Source: Burkholderiales bacterium
GTDB lineage: Bacteria; Pseudomonadota; Gammaproteobacteria; Burkholderiales; Usitatibacteraceae
Direction of reading: 5' to 3'
Length of the DNA: 10,119 nt
NCBI GenBank assembly: GCA_025350945.1
Contig: JANXWW010000060.1
Span: 1-10,119 of the forward strand
A program made the position numbers and the translations under genes. Shown piece by piece: positions 6,319-10,119 of this stretch. Within the stretch, counting starts at the first letter, position 1. The number at the start of each line of letters is the position of its first letter. The notes under the pieces were generated by a model, which worked only from the letters and a program-made list of their open reading frames with translations, did no database searches and was not told the DNA's origin.

Positions 6319-9300
6319 CTAGAACAGCGGAGCAGCTAGATTCCCCGGCTCCCTTGGAAGAACAATTGAACCCGGTCCTGTCAATCCTGCTGTGGCGCTA
6401 ACAGTCGTGCCGTCTAGTAGCCACACTGTGGTGCTACCGTCGAATTTGCTCCAGACAAGATCAGCTTTGCCATCACCATTTAAATCCTGGGTTTGGGTTA
6501 CTTTCCAGACAAAGGAAGGTGGTGTCGTCCGTGGCAGACCTGGTGGGAAACCAGCATAAATGCCCGCGGCTTTCGTAACAGTAGCGCCATTCATTAACCA
6601 AATCGTCACGGCTTCTGTATCGAAATTTGTCCATAGAATATCTGCGTTGCCATCACCATTGAAATCGGCTGTGAAACTCACTCGCCAAGTGGCGTCAGGA
6701 CCTAATAAGCCTACCGCGCTGGTAACTGTAGTGCCATTCATGAGCCACATGGTGACGCTGCCATCATTTTTGCGCCACAGTATGTCAGCTTTGCCGTCAC
6801 CGTTGAAATCAGCAACGTGCGTAACACGCCAGTTTGGATCAGCACCGAGTATGCCAACAGCACTAGTCACGGTGCTACCGTTCATGAGCCATATTGTGAC
6901 GCTGCCGTCAACGTTGCGCCACAGAATGTCGGCTTTACCATCACCATTGAAATCACCCACATGGCTAACACTCCAGTTTGCATCTGGTCCGAGCAAGCCG
7001 ACGGCTGACATGATCGTGGTGCCATTCATCAGCCATAAGGTCACTGCACCGTTCGTGTTACGCCATAAGATATCAGCGTAGCCATCACCATTGAAGTCAG
7101 CAACATGGGTTACGCTCCAGTTGGCGTCAGCGCCAATAAGCCCGGCGGTGCTGGTCACTGTCGTGCCATCCATGGTCCATATCGTGACGCTGCCATCTTT
7201 TTTGCGCCACAAAATATCGGCCTTACCATCACGGTCAAAATCACCTGTGTGCGTGATTGTCCAGTTCGGATCATTGTTGAGCAAATTAGCGCTGCTCAAC
7301 ACGGTGGTGCCGTTCATCAGCAAAGCACTAACGGTACTAGTGGCGGTGCTCTGAAGAAGAATATCGCTCTTGCCATCACCGGAAAGATCATTCGGTTTTG
7401 CCACGCGTGCCGTAGCCGCTTGCGCGTCAAGAAAACCATAACCATCCAACGGCGAATAGCCCGCGCCAATGTTATTTATAAATACGCCGGTGAAGGTTGA
7501 CCCATCTTTCATCGTGCCGGTAACCGTTACCCCACCGGCGGCAAGTTCGCCTGATGGTAACGACACTGTTCTGCCCCACAAATCGGCTGAATTGCCGCCT
7601 GCGGTTACCGGCGCGGTCAAACTTGAGGTGGTCTGCTCATCGCGATCAACGTTGAACGTGAAACTACGCCCACCGGTGAAGCTGTCAGGTGCAAAACTGA
7701 GCGCCAATGTTGAGAACTGACCAACAACCGATGGTGCTGGTGGTTGAACAGAAAATGTCGGCGTAATGTCAGTTACCGCCAGACCATTTAACGTACCCAG
7801 CGTAAACGGTAAACCTCCAACAGCCGCTGCGCGGGTATCAAAAACAAGCCCCGGAATATTTGTATTCACGTTACCGCCGGTGGTGTTGCCACCCTGCAGG
7901 TTGAGCGTTAATGATGCGATTGCGCCGGTGCCTGCATAACTTACATCGATCACTTTTAAATCAACCGGGCCACTCGCATACGCCGAACTGGTTCCGCTGC
8001 CGTCTGCGTTGACGGTAATCGTTAACACACCACCGCTAGTCTGCACGACCGCGGTTGATTTATAGGGGTCCAGATCATGCGGGAAGGTGGATTTTTGCAG
8101 CAGTGCTTTCAACTGTTTAACCGAAAGCGAACGTGGGCCACCGTTGGCCTGCAGCGCCAGCGCGGCGATTGCGGCAGCGTTAGGCGCCGCACAACTGGTA
8201 CCGAAAAAATTGGGGAAGGTATCAGCATCAGAACCGGAATCGCCGCCAAAGAAAGTCGTGTTGGCTCCATCCATGGCAGCAATATCGGGTTTTTGTCGCA
8301 CCTCAGGTGTCGCGAGCCTATTACCATTGTTGTCAAAAATAATCGTTGATGGCCCTGGCGAAGAAAAGCTTTCCGCAATGAAGGGGCGGAATGCGCTGTA
8401 GGCGGCTACACCATGACCATCGCGCGCGGTGCTGTGGCCGTAGATCACCGGATACTGATACGACGTATATTCCGCCGGAACCGTCGATGAATTGCTGCCG
8501 TCAAAAAATATGTAGCGAAGGCGATTAGCACCGGGCCCCACTGGCGTGTTGGCACGGGTAATCACCATTTGTATTGAACTGGCACCCACTGGATAAGGAA
8601 TGGTACCGGTAAATTCGATTGGCTGATTGGTCAAAAAGTTATTGGCGGCCACTGCCGAAATAAATGTGCCGTCCATGGCAAAAAACAGGACGTTGAAATC
8701 TGTCGTGACACCCACCGCACTATTGGCAAAAGCCTGAACACTGAAGTTACCGGTGGAGCCACCAAATGAAGCCACGGTAATTTTGTAATTGCCGGTAACG
8801 GTTGGTGTAAAGAAAATTGTTTCGTCGGTACCGGTGTCGTAGTCCTTGATCACAATGATGCCATTGGGATCAGTTATGGTAACGATCGCATCAAAGTCTG
8901 AACCTGTCGCCGCAAAAACATCTACGCGGGTAGGCGTGCCAGCAGTCACATTGACGAACGCATCTACCGTTGGCGGCGTGCCTGTAAAATTAAAACTCTG
9001 GAAGTAGGTCTGCGTGCCCGGCGTCACTTTATCGAACGGATCATCCCATTGGAATACCAATCTGCTGTTACCAGGCCCGGTGCCCGTGGTTCTTAAAATG
9101 GTTTGCGCAATATCGCGCGTGCCATCTGCGCGAAAATTATGGAAGCCACCTGCATAAAGTGCAGGAGCCACGCCGGTCAAGTTGATATTTGAGCCGGTGG
9201 TGGGTGTATCGGTCGGCGCAATAAAGCGAAAATCAGAAGCATAACCTTTGACGGAAGGGTTGTTTCCTGCCGATGAAAAATAATGCGTGCCTGCTGCCGT

Positions 9301-10119
9301 TACGTCATTAACACCCTGCGCGACGATGCCGTCTGAAAACATCGGCTCAGCCAAAAAGATGATGTCGTCCACGATGATGTCGGCTTTGAAACCTGGCACC
9401 ACGCGCGGCGCACCGGGAAGCGCTGCCAGTGAGCGAATATTATCCGCAAACTGAAGCTGACTCGATCCTGCCGTGGCAAAACCCAGACGCGCTTTCGGGG
9501 CCATGTCATGAATAACTTGCAACATCCCTCGGCCCTCATCGGTGCCAGACAACAAGTCTTGCAGTACCGTCACCGGTGTGGTGTTGCCTGCCGGGTTACC
9601 GACGCCGGGCAAATCGCCCGAGGCGATATCGTTCGCTTCCTTGATCGCATTCGTCGATACATTGTAGCTATCCGACATGGCGGCGATGGTGATGCCAGTA
9701 CCATCCTGCCGGATTTTATCCACGCGATGCTGGACGACGCCCTGTTGGGTGGTCGCGCCGACATTGGTTTGCGGTGCCAGTGACAAAATGACTGAACTTA
9801 TGCCTCTGATACGCGAGATCGCGTCGACATGTTGAATGGCCAACCAGCCGTCAATCACACCCGCGCGGTAGGCGGCGGATCGGGCAGTGACTTGCAGCTT
9901 TCCCGAGCGTACCAGTGCCGCTTCAATATCGGCAACTGGAGCGTCACCGTTCAGATGTACCGTGACCATGTAGCGTCCACTGGCATCCTGCACAGCATTG
10001 GCTTGATATCCGGCTGCAATGGCAGATAGCGCATTGTTAGCCGTCTGCTCAGGGGTGACCTGCTTCGATAGATAGTCTTCGTATATTGCGCCGAGGCCGT
10101 TACCAAGTTTGGCTGACAC
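6319..10119 (-). CDS. Large secreted subtilisin-like (S8) protein with PPC-like insertion and VCBS repeats (5' end missing)
   Basis: The gene is open to the right edge. The GTG at the edge is arbitrary, so the signal peptide and true start lie outside. Visible residues number 1,266. Residues 50-115 look like an alpha/beta pro-domain. The S8 core begins near 140 with Asp150 (AAMSDSYN). The helix that normally starts HGT reads DEGRGMLQVIHDMAPKA (194-210), placing Glu195 at the His position. Oxyanion Asn286 is in SSAGN, and nucleophile Ser642 is in FFGTSCAAPNAAAIAAL. A PPC-like beta-sandwich lies near 384-464, between Asn and Ser. The core appears to close only at GYGFLDAQAA (893-902), after a second beta-rich insert (about 688-892). 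Residues 911-1266 are seven VCBS/FG-GAP-type repeats. No sortase motif or C-terminal anchor is seen. It is probably exported and calcium-stabilised; whether it is proteolytic is open because of Glu195. Stop is TAG, with the shared terminator downstream. Confidence 0.93.
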   Translation of the reverse strand: MSAKLGNGLGAIYEDYLSKQVTPEQTANNALSAIAAGYQANAVQDASGRYMVTVHLNGDAPVADIEAALVRSGKLQVTARSAAYRAGVIDGWLAIQHVDAISRIRGISSVILSLAPQTNVGATTQQGVVQHRVDKIRQDGTGITIAAMSDSYNVSTNAIKEANDIASGDLPGVGNPAGNTTPVTVLQDLLSGTDEGRGMLQVIHDMAPKARLGFATAGSSQLQFADNIRSLAALPGAPRVVPGFKADIIVDDIIFLAEPMFSDGIVAQGVNDVTAAGTHYFSSAGNNPSVKGYASDFRFIAPTDTPTTGSNINLTGVAPALYAGGFHNFRADGTRDIAQTILRTTGTGPGNSRLVFQWDDPFDKVTPGTQTYFQSFNFTGTPPTVDAFVNVTAGTPTRVDVFAATGSDFDAIVTITDPNGIIVIKDYDTGTDETIFFTPTVTGNYKITVASFGGSTGNFSVQAFANSAVGVTTDFNVLFFAMDGTFISAVAANNFLTNQPIEFTGTIPYPVGASSIQMVITRANTPVGPGANRLRYIFFDGSNSSTVPAEYTSYQYPVIYGHSTARDGHGVAAYSAFRPFIAESFSSPGPSTIIFDNNGNRLATPEVRQKPDIAAMDGANTTFFGGDSGSDADTFPNFFGTSCAAPNAAAIAALALQANGGPRSLSVKQLKALLQKSTFPHDLDPYKSTAVVQTSGGVLTITVNADGSGTSSAYASGPVDLKVIDVSYAGTGAIASLTLNLQGGNTTGGNVNTNIPGLVFDTRAAAVGGLPFTLGTLNGLAVTDITPTFSVQPPAPSVVGQFSTLALSFAPDSFTGGRSFTFNVDRDEQTTSSLTAPVTAGGNSADLWGRTVSLPSGELAAGGVTVTGTMKDGSTFTGVFINNIGAGYSPLDGYGFLDAQAATARVAKPNDLSGDGKSDILLQSTATSTVSALLMNGTTVLSSANLLNNDPNWTITHTGDFDRDGKADILWRKKDGSVTIWTMDGTTVTSTAGLIGADANWSVTHVADFNGDGYADILWRNTNGAVTLWLMNGTTIMSAVGLLGPDANWSVSHVGDFNGDGKADILWRNVDGSVTIWLMNGSTVTSAVGILGADPNWRVTHVADFNGDGKADILWRKNDGSVTMWLMNGTTVTSAVGLLGPDATWRVSFTADFNGDGNADILWTNFDTEAVTIWLMNGATVTKAAGIYAGFPPGLPRTTPPSFVWKVTQTQDLNGDGKADLVWSKFDGSTTVWLLDGTTVSATAGLTGPGSIVLPREPGNLAAPLF
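6322..7389 (-). repeat. Seven VCBS/FG-GAP-type repeats in the subtilase C-terminus
   Basis: Unit consensus is DFNGDGKADILWRN, then DGSVTIWLMNGTTVTSAVG, then a variable LLGPDANWSVTHVA-like end. In coding order the units lie at 7243-7389, 7099-7242, 6955-7098, 6811-6954, 6667-6810, 6487-6666 and 6322-6486. Units 2-5 are each exactly 48 residues (144 bp). Unit 1 is 49, unit 6 is 60 with a proline-rich insert, and unit 7 is the divergent end. Each begins with a DxxxDGxxD-type loop expected to bind calcium. The family normally forms beta-propeller blades. Seven blades would close a propeller, which is an inference from the count. Confidence 0.9.
8728..8970 (-). other. PPC-like beta-sandwich segment inside the subtilase catalytic region
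   Basis: Residues about 384-464 of the visible protein show the pattern of a bacterial pre-peptidase C-terminal domain: alternating beta strands, a TITDPNG turn, then ETIFFTPTVTGNYKITVASFGG and NFSVQAF. PPC domains usually follow the protease core and are often cleaved off. Here the segment lies between the oxyanion Asn (286) and the catalytic Ser (642), so it is embedded in the core. The boundaries are approximate. Confidence 0.6.

Noticed and set aside
6667..7242. CRISPR-like periodic repeats
   Set aside because: The period is 144 bp, there are no identical short repeats with unrelated spacers, and the whole stretch is an in-frame protein repeat.
6560..7500. Plus-strand frames of 87-173 residues opposite the repeat region
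   Set aside because: They mirror the 144-bp periodicity of the minus-strand repeats, have no independent domain signal, and are antisense shadows of the subtilase gene.
9505..9513. His204 (VIHDMAP) as the missing catalytic histidine
   Set aside because: Related S8 proteins with an HGT motif also carry this second His nine residues later, so it aligns as a structural residue and not with the catalytic one.
10117..10119. GTG at the right edge as the start of the subtilase
   Set aside because: The frame is open to the edge and no signal peptide follows, although the protein type is exported. The true start lies outside the window.

Overview
The window looks like a chromosomal segment of a proteobacterium, most likely a betaproteobacterium. 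This is an inference. The support is a secreted CrtC/AttH-type lipocalin protein encoded with an FtsX-type ABC exporter, a Tag glycosylase with the same zinc and active-site residue numbers as the Escherichia coli enzyme, a flavoprotein whose C-terminus resembles E. coli YhiN, and a large secreted subtilase ending in the DFNGDGKADILW-type repeats common in that class. GC content looks moderate and nothing clearly marks a mobile element.

Positions 1-6230 are all plus-strand and almost without gaps. They hold the 3' end of an ABC ATPase gene, a 10-TM two-module FtsX/MacB-like permease, a secreted AttH/CrtC-like lipocalin-fold protein, DNA-3-methyladenine glycosylase I (tag), an HI0933/YhiN flavoprotein and a PIN-domain ribonuclease. 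Junctions overlap by 1-4 nt or are separated by 3-17 nt, so this reads as one operon-like run. The first three genes form a functional unit: an ABC3-type exporter plus its exported or periplasmic partner, probably handling a lipid-like molecule at the envelope. The last three (DNA repair, flavoenzyme, PIN nuclease) have no obvious link to it and may simply be co-transcribed.

Positions 6208-6247 form a strong hairpin with an A-tract on one side and a T-tract on the other. It is a bidirectional terminator between the plus-strand run and the convergent minus-strand gene. Its left arm lies inside the PIN reading frame. It is followed by a short degenerate octamer array (6269-6300) that overlaps a small inverted repeat.

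Positions 6319-10119 are filled by one minus-strand gene that continues past the right edge. It encodes a very large secreted subtilisin-like (S8) protein with at least 1,266 visible residues. The catalytic core is split by a PPC-like beta-sandwich region and by a second beta-rich insertion. The C-terminus carries seven VCBS/FG-GAP-type repeats with calcium-loop motifs. The Asp, oxyanion Asn and Ser positions are present, but the position of the catalytic His appears to be Glu. This is the most interesting point in the window.

No tRNA, rRNA, CRISPR array, insertion sequence or obvious defence island was seen.
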